Positions 1 to 6,774 of a DNA stretch of 10,981 nucleotides are shown piece after piece. The DNA is from Clostridia bacterium (GTDB taxonomy: Bacteria; Bacillota_A; Clostridia; Oscillospirales; CAG-272), in assembly GCA_017500625.1 (NCBI GenBank), contig JAFVYX010000235.1, forward strand, positions 1 to 10,981, given 5' to 3'. The position numbers and the translations under genes are program-made. Under the pieces are notes generated by a model. It made no database searches. It was not told the origin of the DNA and saw nothing but the letters and a program-made list of their open reading frames with translations. The stretch's first letter is position 1. The number at the start of each line of letters is the position of its first letter.

Positions 1-661
<661 letters not shown>

Positions 662-677
662 TTAAAACCTTCTTTCC

Positions 678-962
678 TTATTCTACGATCGCCAGAATGT
701 CGCTCTGTCTCACGATGCTGTATTCCACACCGTCACACTTGACCTCGGTGCCGGCGTACTTGCTCGTGATGACCTTGTCGCCAACCTTGACGAGCATCTT
801 GACCTCGTTGCCGTCAACGATGCCGCCGGGGCCAACGGCCACGACCTCAGCCACCTGGGGCTTCTCCTTGGCCGAGCCGGGGAGAATGATCCCGCCCTTG
901 CTGGTTTCCTCGATCTCTGCCTGTTTGACCACAACGCGGTCGGCAAGCGGTTTGATTGTCAT
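678..962 (-). CDS. groES: Co-chaperonin GroES (10 kDa chaperonin)
   Basis: GroES is the heptameric lid of the GroEL folding chamber. The 94-residue product has normal family length and shows MTIKPLADRVVV at the N-terminus, the mobile loop that contacts GroEL (residues about 17-33, IEETSKGGIILPG) and the roof-loop region around GPGG (45-48). A longer frame opens at 992, but the start at 962 gives the standard N-terminus and has GGAGGT eight bases upstream. It is the first gene of the groES-groEL operon, 56 bases downstream of a perfect CIRCE operator, so heat-inducible control by the HrcA repressor is expected. The gene looks intact and ordinary. Confidence 0.97.
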   Translation of the reverse strand: MTIKPLADRVVVKQAEIEETSKGGIILPGSAKEKPQVAEVVAVGPGGIVDGNEVKMLVKVGDKVITSKYAGTEVKCDGVEYSIVRQSDILAIVE

Positions 963-1017
963 AAGACCTACCTCCAAAAACGTATCCCACACGGAGTGGG
1001 AGTATTGAATGATGCTT

Positions 1018-1044
1018 TTAGCACTCAGTTGCCCCGAGTGCTAA
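1018..1044 (-). promoter_or_regulatory. CIRCE operator (HrcA binding site) of groESL
   Basis: The sequence is TTAGCACTC, nine bases, then GAGTGCTAA: a perfect match to the CIRCE inverted repeat, with the standard 9-base spacer. It lies at the predicted transcription start of groES-groEL, where HrcA would block transcription in unstressed cells. The hrcA gene itself is not in this window. Confidence 0.97.
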
Positions 1045-1054
1045 CCTATTGTCT

Positions 1055-1083
1055 ATTCTAATATGGTACGCAGGAAAAATCAA
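1055..1083 (-). promoter_or_regulatory. Housekeeping sigma-A promoter of groESL
   Basis: Read on the minus strand, a -35 box TTGATT (1078-1083) and a -10 box TAGAAT (1055-1060) are separated by exactly 17 bases. The predicted start, near 1048, is directly next to the CIRCE operator, the usual architecture for HrcA-controlled chaperone operons. Confidence 0.85.
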
Positions 1084-1171
1084 TACTTTTTGCCATAGTT
1101 CACACTTTTTTAACAATTTAAGGAGTCGAGGGCGCCCCAAGGGCAGGGGAGTGCGGAAAAACGGGTAGAGA

Positions 1172-1900
1172 TCACTCGGAAAGCGCCTCACGGAAGACGG
1201 CCAGGATCTTCTTCTCCTCGCGGGAGACCTTGACCTGCGTGAGGCCGAGCGCGCGGGCCGTTTCCTCCTGGGAATAGTCGCGGAAATAGCGGAGAAGTAT
1301 GATCTTGCGGCGCAGGTCGGGCAGGCGCGAGATGACCTCGGCGATCGCCAGCTTTGTGAGGTTGCGCTCGCCCTCGTCCTCGTCGTAGAGCGTCGATTCG
1401 AGCGTTGCGCCCTCCTCCTCGCCGTAGAGGTGGTCGGAAAGGTGTGAAACGGGCGCGATCGACTCGAGCGCCGCCGCGGCCTCGGCCACCTCCACACCGC
1501 ACTCGGCGGCCAGATCCTCAATGCGGACCTCGCGCTCCCCCTCGGAGAGACGGCGGTCACGGGCGGCCATCAGGCGTGCGCCGAGGCGCTTTTGCGTTCG
1601 TGAGACCTTCAGTGGCCCATCGTCCCGCAGGAAGCGGCGGATCTCGCCGAAGATGAGGGGGACGGCGTAGGTGGAAAAGGCGCAACCGCGCTCAGGATCA
1701 AAGGTGCGGATCGCCTTGAGAAGGCCGAGGTTGCCGAGCCCCACGAGGTCCTCGTACTCGGTGCCGCGCCCCACAAAGCGCAGGGCAATGCCCGCCACAA
1801 GGCCCCCGTTGTTCTTGACAAGCTCCTCGGTGGCGGTGCGGTCGCCCGCTCGGGAGCGCAGAAGCAGAGGCAGGTTGTCGCTGAATTTCGTTTCGTTCAT
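1172..1900 (-). CDS. sigF: RNA polymerase sigma factor SigF (SpoIIAC), forespore-specific
   Basis: Sigma-F is the first compartment-specific sporulation sigma factor; it directs RNA polymerase to early forespore genes after asymmetric division. The 242-residue product has sigma region 2 at about 50-93 (EDLVGLGNLGLLKAIRTFDP, then FSTYAVPLIFGEIRRFLRD), region 3 in the middle and region 4 at about 185-240 (RKIILLRYF, QEETARALGL, KVSREEKKIL). Sigma-G is close in sequence, but the position after spoIIAA and spoIIAB identifies sigF. The ATG at 1900 lies 10 bases after the spoIIAB stop, and its weak ribosome site (GGTGA) overlaps that region, which suggests translational coupling. No clear terminator follows, so readthrough towards groES is possible. 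Confidence 0.95.
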   Translation of the reverse strand: MNETKFSDNLPLLLRSRAGDRTATEELVKNNGGLVAGIALRFVGRGTEYEDLVGLGNLGLLKAIRTFDPERGCAFSTYAVPLIFGEIRRFLRDDGPLKVSRTQKRLGARLMAARDRRLSEGEREVRIEDLAAECGVEVAEAAAALESIAPVSHLSDHLYGEEEGATLESTLYDEDEGERNLTKLAIAEVISRLPDLRRKIILLRYFRDYSQEETARALGLTQVKVSREEKKILAVFREALSE

Positions 1901-1910
1901 GTCACCATCG

Positions 1911-2339
1911 TCAGGACAGACACTTTTTCATAGTCACCCGCGTTCCCACCCCGATCCGACTGCGGACGGTGAGGCAGTCGGTAAAGGTCTCCATGACCGA
2001 AAAGCCCATACCGCTCCGCTCCCCGTCCGCCCCGGTGGTGAACAGGGGCTGGCGTGCCTGTGCCACATCGGCGATGCCACACCCACGGTCGCGGATCACG
2101 ACCGTGATGCTTCTGTCTTCGAAAAGGGCCACCGATATGTAGATGAGGCCGCCCATGCCGTGATAGGCGTGGACGATCGCGTTGGTCACCGCCTCGGAGA
2201 CCGCGCACTTGAGGTCGGAAAGCTCCTCCACCGTGGGGTCAAGCTGGGCACAAAACGCCCCGACAATGGCGCGGGCGGCTCCCTCGTTGGCCGAGAGGGC
2301 GGGGAGCGTCAGCTTCATCTCGTTGATCTTCTTTTTCAT
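1911..2339 (-). CDS. spoIIAB: Anti-sigma-F factor and serine kinase SpoIIAB
   Basis: SpoIIAB binds sigma-F and keeps it inactive before septation, and also phosphorylates SpoIIAA; both activities need bound ATP or ADP. The 142-residue product has the GHKL (Bergerat) ATP-binding fold: N-box E49-A-V-T-N53, the DRGCG motif at 84-88, the family signature EARQPLFTT-like ARQPLFTT at 95-102, and the glycine-rich RSGMGF at 108-113. Length and motifs are normal. The ATG at 2339 is preceded by AGGAG. It is the middle gene of the spoIIA operon: 18 bases separate it from spoIIAA and 10 from sigF. Confidence 0.96.
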   Translation of the reverse strand: MKKKINEMKLTLPALSANEGAARAIVGAFCAQLDPTVEELSDLKCAVSEAVTNAIVHAYHGMGGLIYISVALFEDRSITVVIRDRGCGIADVAQARQPLFTTGADGERSGMGFSVMETFTDCLTVRSRIGVGTRVTMKKCLS

Positions 2340-2357
2340 AATGCTTCTCCTTGTTCC

Positions 2358-2687
2358 TTACGACTGTAAAGTGATGTTTTCGATTCTCTCAAGCCCTGCT
2401 ACGGCAAAGATCTTGCGGACGCGGAGCGAGGGGTTGGCGAGGCGGACGGCAGCGCCCAGCTCCTCGCAAAGGGCGGCGCGGCCAAGCACAAGGCCAAGGC
2501 CCGAGCTGTCCATAAAGCTGACGCCGCCAAGGTCGATGACAAGAGTGCGGGGACGGTGCTTGAAGAGGGCCTTGTCGATCGTTTCGCGGGCGGCGGCGGC
2601 GCTGTGGTGGTCGATCTCGCCCACAAGGGCGGCGGTCAGGGTGTCGCCCTCCGAAAGGAGTGTGACGGTAAGAGCTTCTTTTTCCAT
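2358..2687 (-). CDS. spoIIAA: Anti-sigma-F factor antagonist SpoIIAA (STAS domain)
   Basis: Unphosphorylated SpoIIAA binds SpoIIAB and frees sigma-F; SpoIIE dephosphorylates it in the forespore. The 109-residue product is one STAS domain with the family landmarks GEIDHHSA (23-30) and FMDSSGLGLVLGR (58-70). S61 aligns with the serine (S58 in Bacillus subtilis) that SpoIIAB phosphorylates. An upstream ATG at 2720 would add 11 residues, but the ATG at 2687 has GGAGGT five bases before it and gives the normal length, so it was chosen. It is the first gene of the spoIIA operon. Confidence 0.95.
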   Translation of the reverse strand: MEKEALTVTLLSEGDTLTAALVGEIDHHSAAAARETIDKALFKHRPRTLVIDLGGVSFMDSSGLGLVLGRAALCEELGAAVRLANPSLRVRKIFAVAGLERIENITLQS

Positions 2688-2718
2688 AATTACCTCCGTG
2701 CATGGTTTGGACAGGCCC

Positions 2719-2751
2719 ATTATACTCCTTTTTCGCCGTGGATTTTGTCAA
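2719..2751 (-). promoter_or_regulatory. Possible promoter elements upstream of spoIIAA
   Basis: On the minus strand a perfect TATAAT (2719-2724) lies 31 bases before the spoIIAA start, and a perfect TTGACA occurs at 2746-2751. The gap between them is 21 bases, too long for a standard sigma-A promoter. In known spore formers spoIIA is transcribed by sigma-H, but no convincing sigma-H site was seen. The promoter class is therefore unresolved. Confidence 0.35.
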
Positions 2752-2804
2752 AGCGGGGCGATGAACAAAAGAAATGTTAAAATTTTTTGCGTGCCCCGCA
2801 GGTG

Positions 2805-2833
2805 TTGACTTTTCACGCGCGATATGGTACAAT
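2805..2833 (+). promoter_or_regulatory. Sigma-A promoter of the LRR lipoprotein gene
   Basis: TTGACT (2805-2810) and TACAAT (2828-2833) are separated by 17 bases. The predicted start is near 2840, leaving a leader of about 46 bases before the ATG at 2886. It lies in the 198-base divergent region shared with spoIIA (2688-2885). Confidence 0.8.
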
Positions 2834-2885
2834 TACTCTGCTGATTATAGATATCACACATTTCTATTTGAATGGAGAAACGACC

Positions 2886-4706
2886 ATGAGAAAAAGCAAA
2901 TGGCTCCTTCTTGCCGTTCTTGTGCTGACGGCGGTGCTGCTTTCGGCAACGCTGGCCTCCTGCGGCAACGGAGATGACGATCCCGGTGCGACCACCACCA
3001 CGGCGGCCACCACCACCACGGCGCCCACCACCACGGCGGCCACCACCACGGCGGCTCCCACCTTTAAGGCCACCTTCCGTGTCGACGGTGTTGTCATTGC
3101 CGAGATCACCTTTGAGAAGGGGGATACCGAGCTTGTTGGTGTTCCCGCCGTTCCCGCCAAGACGGGCTACGTCGGCGAATGGGCCGATTACACCGTGGCG
3201 GCGCGCAACTTCTCGGTCGATGCGGTCTACACCTCGCTGACCACGGGCAGCACGGGCCTTGTGTACGAGAAGAACGAGGCCGGCACGGCCTACACCGTCG
3301 TCGGCTACACGGGCAAGGGCAAGAACCTTGTGATCCCCGCCACCTACAAGACGGCCGAGGACGCGGCTCCCCTGCCCATCACCGCCATCGCCCCGAACGC
3401 CTTCTGGGGTAAGAATCTTGTTGGCGTTTATCTTACCGCTGCCCCCATCAAGGAGATCGGCGCGCACGCCTTTGCGGCCTGCTCCCAGCTTTCTGAGCTG
3501 GCGCTGCCCACCACGCTCACGGCGATCGGTGATTACGCCTTCTTCGGCTGTGAAAAGCTTTCGGAGCTTTCGCTCTCTGCCGGCGTGACGAGCATCGGTG
3601 AGCGTGCCTTTGCCAATGCCTTCGCCCTCGAGACGCTCACTCTCCCCTCCACCGTTCGCCAGATCGACAAGGGCGCCTTCTCGGATTGCCATGCGCTGAC
3701 CGCGCTGACACTCCCCGCTTCGCTGAGCTCGGTCGGCTCGCTCGCCTTCTTCGGCTGCACCTCGCTTGAGACGCTGGTCCTTCCCGATACCCTGAACCTG
3801 CGCGATACCACCGTCTTCTTCGGCTGCACCGCGATCAAGACGCTGACCTGTGCCACCGGCTCGGTGGCGGCGATCCCGCACGATTCTCTCACGACGCTGA
3901 CCATCACCACGGGCGGCTCTCTCACCGAGACCCTGCTGGACGGCTGTGCCGAGCTTACGACACTGACGCTGGGCGCCGGCGTGAACTACGTGGCCTCCGG
4001 TGCCTTCAAGTCCTGCGCCTCGCTGGAGACGGTGGCGCTCGGCAGCGGCTCGCCCTTGACGCTTGTTGACGGCGTTCTCGTTCAGGGAAATGCCATCGTC
4101 CTCGTTCCCGCCAAGAGAACGGCTCCCGTCACTATGACGGGCATCACCGAGATCAAGGCCTACGCCTTCGCGGGCTGCACCGCCCTTACCTCGGTCAATC
4201 TTTCGGCGGTCGAGATCATCGGTCAGTACGCCTTCGCGGGCTGCACCGGTCTTGTTGAGGTCGCGATCCCCGCCGATTGCGTGGTGAACGACTATGCCTT
4301 CTCGGGCTGCAGCGGCATTACCGCCCTGATGGCGGATCCCTCGGCCACCTTCGGCTCGGGCGCCTTTGCTGGCTGCACCTCTGTGGCGATGGCGATGCTT
4401 CCTACCGACGCTTTGGCCTCGCTCCCCAAGGCCAACCTCGTTTCGCTTTACGTGAACGGCGGCGATACGATCGGCAAGCGCGCCTTCTACGCTGTAAAGA
4501 ATCTTACGCACGTCGTCCTCGCCGAGAGCGTGACGTCGGTCGGTGCCAACGCCTTCTTCGGCTGCGACAACGCCGCGATCTTCTGTGAGGCGGCTGCCGC
4601 TTCTGCGGACTTTGACGCCGGCTGGTCGGGTGCGTGTGACGTTTATTACGCCGGTGCCTGGTCCTGGGTAGAGGGCCTGCCCGCCCCCAACGCTCCCACG
4701 GCCTGA
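2886..4706 (+). CDS. Secreted lipoprotein with BspA-type leucine-rich repeats (LRR_5)
   Basis: This is a 606-residue surface protein of unknown ligand. Residues 1-25 are a lipoprotein signal peptide (MRKSK, hydrophobic core) with lipobox L-A-S-C, so C26 would be lipidated and the protein anchored outside the membrane. A Thr/Ala-rich linker (about 36-58) follows, then a small beta-rich domain (about 59-120, FKATFRVDGVVIAEITFEKG) resembling Listeria-Bacteroides/InlB B-type repeats. From about 130 to 590 there are about 15 repeats of the pattern I-G-x-x-A-F-x-G-C-x-x-L-x-x-(V/L)-x-L-P, typical of BspA/LRR_5 proteins. Known relatives bind host proteins or other cells, but many are uncharacterised. 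The start at 2886 was chosen over a frame opening at 2787 because it gives a proper signal peptide, has GGAGA upstream and lies downstream of the promoter. It is a single-gene unit. Confidence 0.88.
   Translation: MRKSKWLLLAVLVLTAVLLSATLASCGNGDDDPGATTTTAATTTTAPTTTAATTTAAPTFKATFRVDGVVIAEITFEKGDTELVGVPAVPAKTGYVGEWADYTVAARNFSVDAVYTSLTTGSTGLVYEKNEAGTAYTVVGYTGKGKNLVIPATYKTAEDAAPLPITAIAPNAFWGKNLVGVYLTAAPIKEIGAHAFAACSQLSELALPTTLTAIGDYAFFGCEKLSELSLSAGVTSIGERAFANAFALETLTLPSTVRQIDKGAFSDCHALTALTLPASLSSVGSLAFFGCTSLETLVLPDTLNLRDTTVFFGCTAIKTLTCATGSVAAIPHDSLTTLTITTGGSLTETLLDGCAELTTLTLGAGVNYVASGAFKSCASLETVALGSGSPLTLVDGVLVQGNAIVLVPAKRTAPVTMTGITEIKAYAFAGCTALTSVNLSAVEIIGQYAFAGCTGLVEVAIPADCVVNDYAFSGCSGITALMADPSATFGSGAFAGCTSVAMAMLPTDALASLPKANLVSLYVNGGDTIGKRAFYAVKNLTHVVLAESVTSVGANAFFGCDNAAIFCEAAAASADFDAGWSGACDVYYAGAWSWVEGLPAPNAPTA
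2991..3059 (+). repeat. Tandem repeat coding the Thr/Ala linker
   Basis: Four head-to-tail units of the type ACC-ACC-(ACC)-ACG-GCG-GCC, of 18, 18, 15 and 18 bases, encode TTTTAA, TTTTAP, TTTAA and TTTAAP. All units are multiples of three, so gain or loss of a unit would change linker length and keep the frame. Confidence 0.85.
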
Positions 4707-4715
4707 TCGCTTTAC

Positions 4716-4749
4716 AAAAGGCCCCCCGCACGGCGGGGGGCCTTTTTTT
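4716..4749 (+). terminator. Rho-independent terminator of the LRR lipoprotein gene
   Basis: A 14-bp perfect stem (AAAAGGCCCCCCGC with GCGGGGGGCCTTTT), a 3-base ACG loop and a run of seven T begin 9 bases after the stop codon. The A-run on the other arm means it could also stop minus-strand transcripts. Confidence 0.95.
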
Positions 4750-4753
4750 CGCC

Positions 4754-4782
4754 TTGACAAGCCCTGCGCTTTATGGTAAAAT
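4754..4782 (+). promoter_or_regulatory. Sigma-A promoter of the membrane-protein operon
   Basis: TTGACA (4754-4759) and TAAAAT (4777-4782) are 17 bases apart. The predicted start is near 4789, only about 20 bases before the ATG at 4809, so the leader is very short. Confidence 0.88.
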
Positions 4783-4784
4783 GT

Positions 4785-4802
4785 TCCTCGTGCCAACGAG
4801 GA
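4785..4802 (+). promoter_or_regulatory. Inverted repeat over the transcription start and ribosome site
   Basis: TCCTCGT-GCCA-ACGAGGA is a perfect 7-bp dyad with a 4-base centre. It spans the predicted start site (about 4789) and its right arm includes part of the GAGGAGG ribosome site. As a DNA site it is placed like a repressor operator; as RNA it could form fully only if transcription began at or before 4785. Confidence 0.45.
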
Positions 4803-4808
4803 GGATAT

Positions 4809-5627
4809 ATGAACGCTTTTGAACGCTTTGTTTTTTTGTTGCAAAGGGAGATCGAAACGCCCGCGTGCTATGGGGCGTATCACCTTTTTTGCCTGACAGC
4901 CGTGATCGCTCTCACGGTTTTTCTTTGTCTCCGCTTTCGTGATGCCGAGGAGAGGACGGTGCGCCGCATTCTCCTTGCCGCCTGGCTCTGTATGGTGGTG
5001 GCTGAGGGCTATAAGCAGCTGGTCTTTTCCATGGGCGTCACGGACGGCATAGCCGAATGGGGCTACACGTGGTACGCCTTTCCCTATCAGTTCTGCTCAA
5101 CGCCGATATATATTCTGCCCTTTGCCATTTTCGGCAACGGTCGCGTTAAGGAGGCCGCCCTTGCCTATATGATGACCTTCTCGCTCTTTGGAGGTCTTGC
5201 GGTTATGGTGTATCCCGGCGATGTCTTTATACACCTTCTCGGCGTTGACGTGCAGACGATGCTCCACCACGGCCTGCAGGTGGTGCTGGGCATTTATCTC
5301 GCCGTGCATCGCCGCCGCACGCTCGGCTCCCGTCATTTTTTTACGGCTGTCCCCTTTTTCCTTGCGGCGGTGGCGCTGGCTTTGATCCTTGACGTTGCGG
5401 TCTATCACGCTCTGGCGGCGGGCGGCGGAGAGGTTCCCACCTTCAATATGTTTTTTATCAGCCCTTACTTTGACTGTACGCTCCCTCTCGTCGGTCTCGT
5501 TTACGCCGTGATGCCGTACCCCGTCTTTCTCCTTGTGTATCTTTTCGGCTTCACTCTGGCGGCGGCGATCGTGTACCTTGCGATTTTGGGCATCTGGCGT
5601 CTCCTTTCTCGGAGGCGGCGGGTATGA
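4809..5627 (+). CDS. Integral membrane protein, YwaF/TMEM164-like
   Basis: This is a 272-residue protein with about seven hydrophobic segments and Arg-rich loops, ending in RRRRV. It resembles the bacterial YwaF family, related to eukaryotic TMEM164. Family-like landmarks are YAFPYQFCSTPIYILP (89-104), FGGLAVMVYPGDVF (127-140) and TMLHHGLQVVLGIYL (150-164). Vertebrate TMEM164 is known as an acyltransferase that makes ether phospholipids using a cysteine and a histidine; C96 and H153/H154 are candidates here by position, which is an inference. The ATG at 4809 is preceded by GAGGAGG; an earlier ATG at 4773 lies inside the promoter and is rejected. Its stop overlaps the next gene's start (ATGA), so the two are probably translated together. 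The family is fairly sure, the function is not. Confidence 0.6.
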   Translation: MNAFERFVFLLQREIETPACYGAYHLFCLTAVIALTVFLCLRFRDAEERTVRRILLAAWLCMVVAEGYKQLVFSMGVTDGIAEWGYTWYAFPYQFCSTPIYILPFAIFGNGRVKEAALAYMMTFSLFGGLAVMVYPGDVFIHLLGVDVQTMLHHGLQVVLGIYLAVHRRRTLGSRHFFTAVPFFLAAVALALILDVAVYHALAAGGGEVPTFNMFFISPYFDCTLPLVGLVYAVMPYPVFLLVYLFGFTLAAAIVYLAILGIWRLLSRRRRV

Positions 5628-6310
5628 TGCGCCGTTGGCGACCTTGGCTTTTGGTTCTTTACCTTGCCGCAGAGCTGGCACTCGCCGTGCTGCTCCATAC
5701 CCAAAAGCCCTCGTATCCCTATTCTTACGCCTCGGTCGTTCTGGCCCTTCTTGCCTGCCTTGCTCTCTATGAAAGGACAAGCCGCTGGCTTCTCACTGCC
5801 ACAGCCCTCCTCTTTACGCTGGGCGCCGACTACTTCCTTGTGGTGAAGGACGCGCACTATACCGTGGCGATGTCCCTCTTTTCGGTCACCCAGCTGGCGT
5901 ATGCCGCCCGCCTCACGCTCGGGGAGGGGAAGCGTCTCCGTCGCTGTCAGCTCTCGGTCCGTGCGGCCGCCGTCCTTGTCGCCCTCGCCGCGACCGTTGC
6001 CGTCCTCGGCAGGGACATCGATGCTCTTGCGCCCCTGTCTCTCTTTTACTTCTCCAACCTGCTGACCAATGCCGCCTTTGCCACCGTCGGGTGGCGGCGC
6101 GCGCCGCTGTTCGCCATAGGCCTTTGGCTCTTTGTCCTCTGTGATATCTTCGTTGGCTTCGGTATGCTCGGGGAGTACCTCCCCTTGGGAGATGGCGCCC
6201 TCCTCGGCTTTCTCGTCGATCCCCCCCTCAATATGGCGTGGGTGTTCTATCTCCCCTCACAGGTCCTGCTGTCGCTGTCGTGTTTGCACCGCGACCGGCT
6301 CCACGCCTGA
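5624..6310 (+). CDS. Integral membrane protein, YhhN/TMEM86-like
   Basis: This is a 228-residue protein with about eight membrane segments, the size and layout of the YhhN family. Two conserved-looking aspartates sit in hydrophobic segments: D69 in LLFTLGADYFLV and D174 in LFVLCDIFVGFG, matching the paired intramembrane acidic residues of YhhN proteins. Animal TMEM86 members hydrolyse the vinyl-ether bond of lysoplasmalogens. The ATG at 5624 overlaps the previous stop and has GGAGG eight bases upstream; the next ATG, at 5627, is a possible alternative. Co-transcription with the YwaF/TMEM164-like gene is likely, with a shared terminator 27 bases after the stop. The match was judged by eye on weakly conserved membrane sequence, so the assignment is moderate. 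Confidence 0.5.
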   Translation: MMRRWRPWLLVLYLAAELALAVLLHTQKPSYPYSYASVVLALLACLALYERTSRWLLTATALLFTLGADYFLVVKDAHYTVAMSLFSVTQLAYAARLTLGEGKRLRRCQLSVRAAAVLVALAATVAVLGRDIDALAPLSLFYFSNLLTNAAFATVGWRRAPLFAIGLWLFVLCDIFVGFGMLGEYLPLGDGALLGFLVDPPLNMAWVFYLPSQVLLSLSCLHRDRLHA

Positions 6311-6337
6311 GAAAGCGCCCCCCCCTTCTTTTCATTA

Positions 6338-6373
6338 AAAAAGCCGAGATTGAGTTATCAATCTCGGCTTTTT
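6338..6373. terminator. Bidirectional terminator between convergent genes
   Basis: A perfect 16-bp stem (AAAAAGCCGAGATTGA with TCAATCTCGGCTTTTT) around a GTTA loop has T-runs on both strands. It lies 27 bases after the YhhN-like gene (plus strand) and 13 bases after the HTH gene (minus strand), so it probably ends both transcripts. Confidence 0.93.
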
Positions 6374-6386
6374 GCGTTGCCGCCCT

Positions 6387-6629
6387 TTATTCAATATCAA
6401 GATTTTCAAAAAGAAATGTATCGTTATCCAAAAACTCAAGGACCGTCATGCCAAACCCATGGGCCAAGCGCAAAACGGTGGAAAGTGTTACCGTCTTGCT
6501 TTTGCCACTCATGATCCATTGCATGTGACCGTGTGGGATGCCCGAAAGCTGCTCCAAGCGGTATTGCGTTATCCTTTTCTCGGCCAAAAGGGCAAGGACT
6601 CTTTTAGCTACGGCGTCATTTACAGTCAC
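6387..6629 (-). CDS. XRE/Cro-CI family HTH transcriptional regulator
   Basis: This is an 80-residue DNA-binding protein that is essentially one Cro/C1-type helix-turn-helix domain: NDAVAKRVLALLAEKRITQYRLEQLSGIPHGHMQWIMSGKSKTVTLSTVLRLAHGFGMTVLEFL. The recognition helix lies around residues 33-44. It matches a small regulator family common in Clostridia whose members end in ENLDIE, as here. The GTG at 6629 was chosen: it gives the usual family N-terminus (VTVNDAVAKR), has a GGGGG ribosome site upstream, and lies downstream of a TATAAT at 6676-6681, whereas longer ATG starts begin within or above that promoter. It is divergent from the frameshifted SLOG-type gene, and an autorepressor or local regulator role is plausible. 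Its lower GC suggests transfer. Confidence 0.85.
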   Translation of the reverse strand: MTVNDAVAKRVLALLAEKRITQYRLEQLSGIPHGHMQWIMSGKSKTVTLSTVLRLAHGFGMTVLEFLDNDTFLFENLDIE

Positions 6630-6675
6630 GGCGTACCCCCGAAAGAATGTATACGAAAGTTTGCTTCCATATTTC

Positions 6676-6681
6676 ATTATA
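6676..6681 (-). promoter_or_regulatory. Probable -10 box of the HTH gene
   Basis: A perfect TATAAT on the minus strand would start transcription near 6669, about 40 bases before the GTG start. No good -35 box is seen at 16-18 bases (the best is CTTATA), so the promoter may be weak or need an activator. Confidence 0.4.
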
Positions 6682-6736
6682 GGCATTTTGCCCAAAAATA
6701 TAAGAATGCACACTTCCATAACCGCGATTTTTGTGC

Positions 6737-6742
6737 TACAAT
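6737..6742 (+). promoter_or_regulatory. Probable -10 box of the SLOG-type gene
   Basis: TACAAT lies 32 bases before the ATG at 6775. The hexamer at 17-base spacing (TTCCAT, 6714-6719) is a poor -35 box. A dyad ATGTA-AGCA-TACAT (6747-6760) lies at the predicted start and could be an operator. Confidence 0.4.
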
Positions 6743-6774
6743 ACGAATGTAAGCATACATAACGGGTGGGAGAA

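Noticed and set aside
2725..2745. Sigma-H promoter for spoIIA (AAAGGAGTA-like -35)
   Set aside because: No GAAT-type -10 element follows at the required 11-12 bases.
2748..4883. 711-residue open frame on the minus strand opposite the LRR lipoprotein
   Set aside because: It is composed of low-complexity Arg/Gly/Glu-rich sequence, has no recognisable domain, and is the antisense shadow of a GC-rich gene with clear LRR repeats. It also overlaps a strong terminator.
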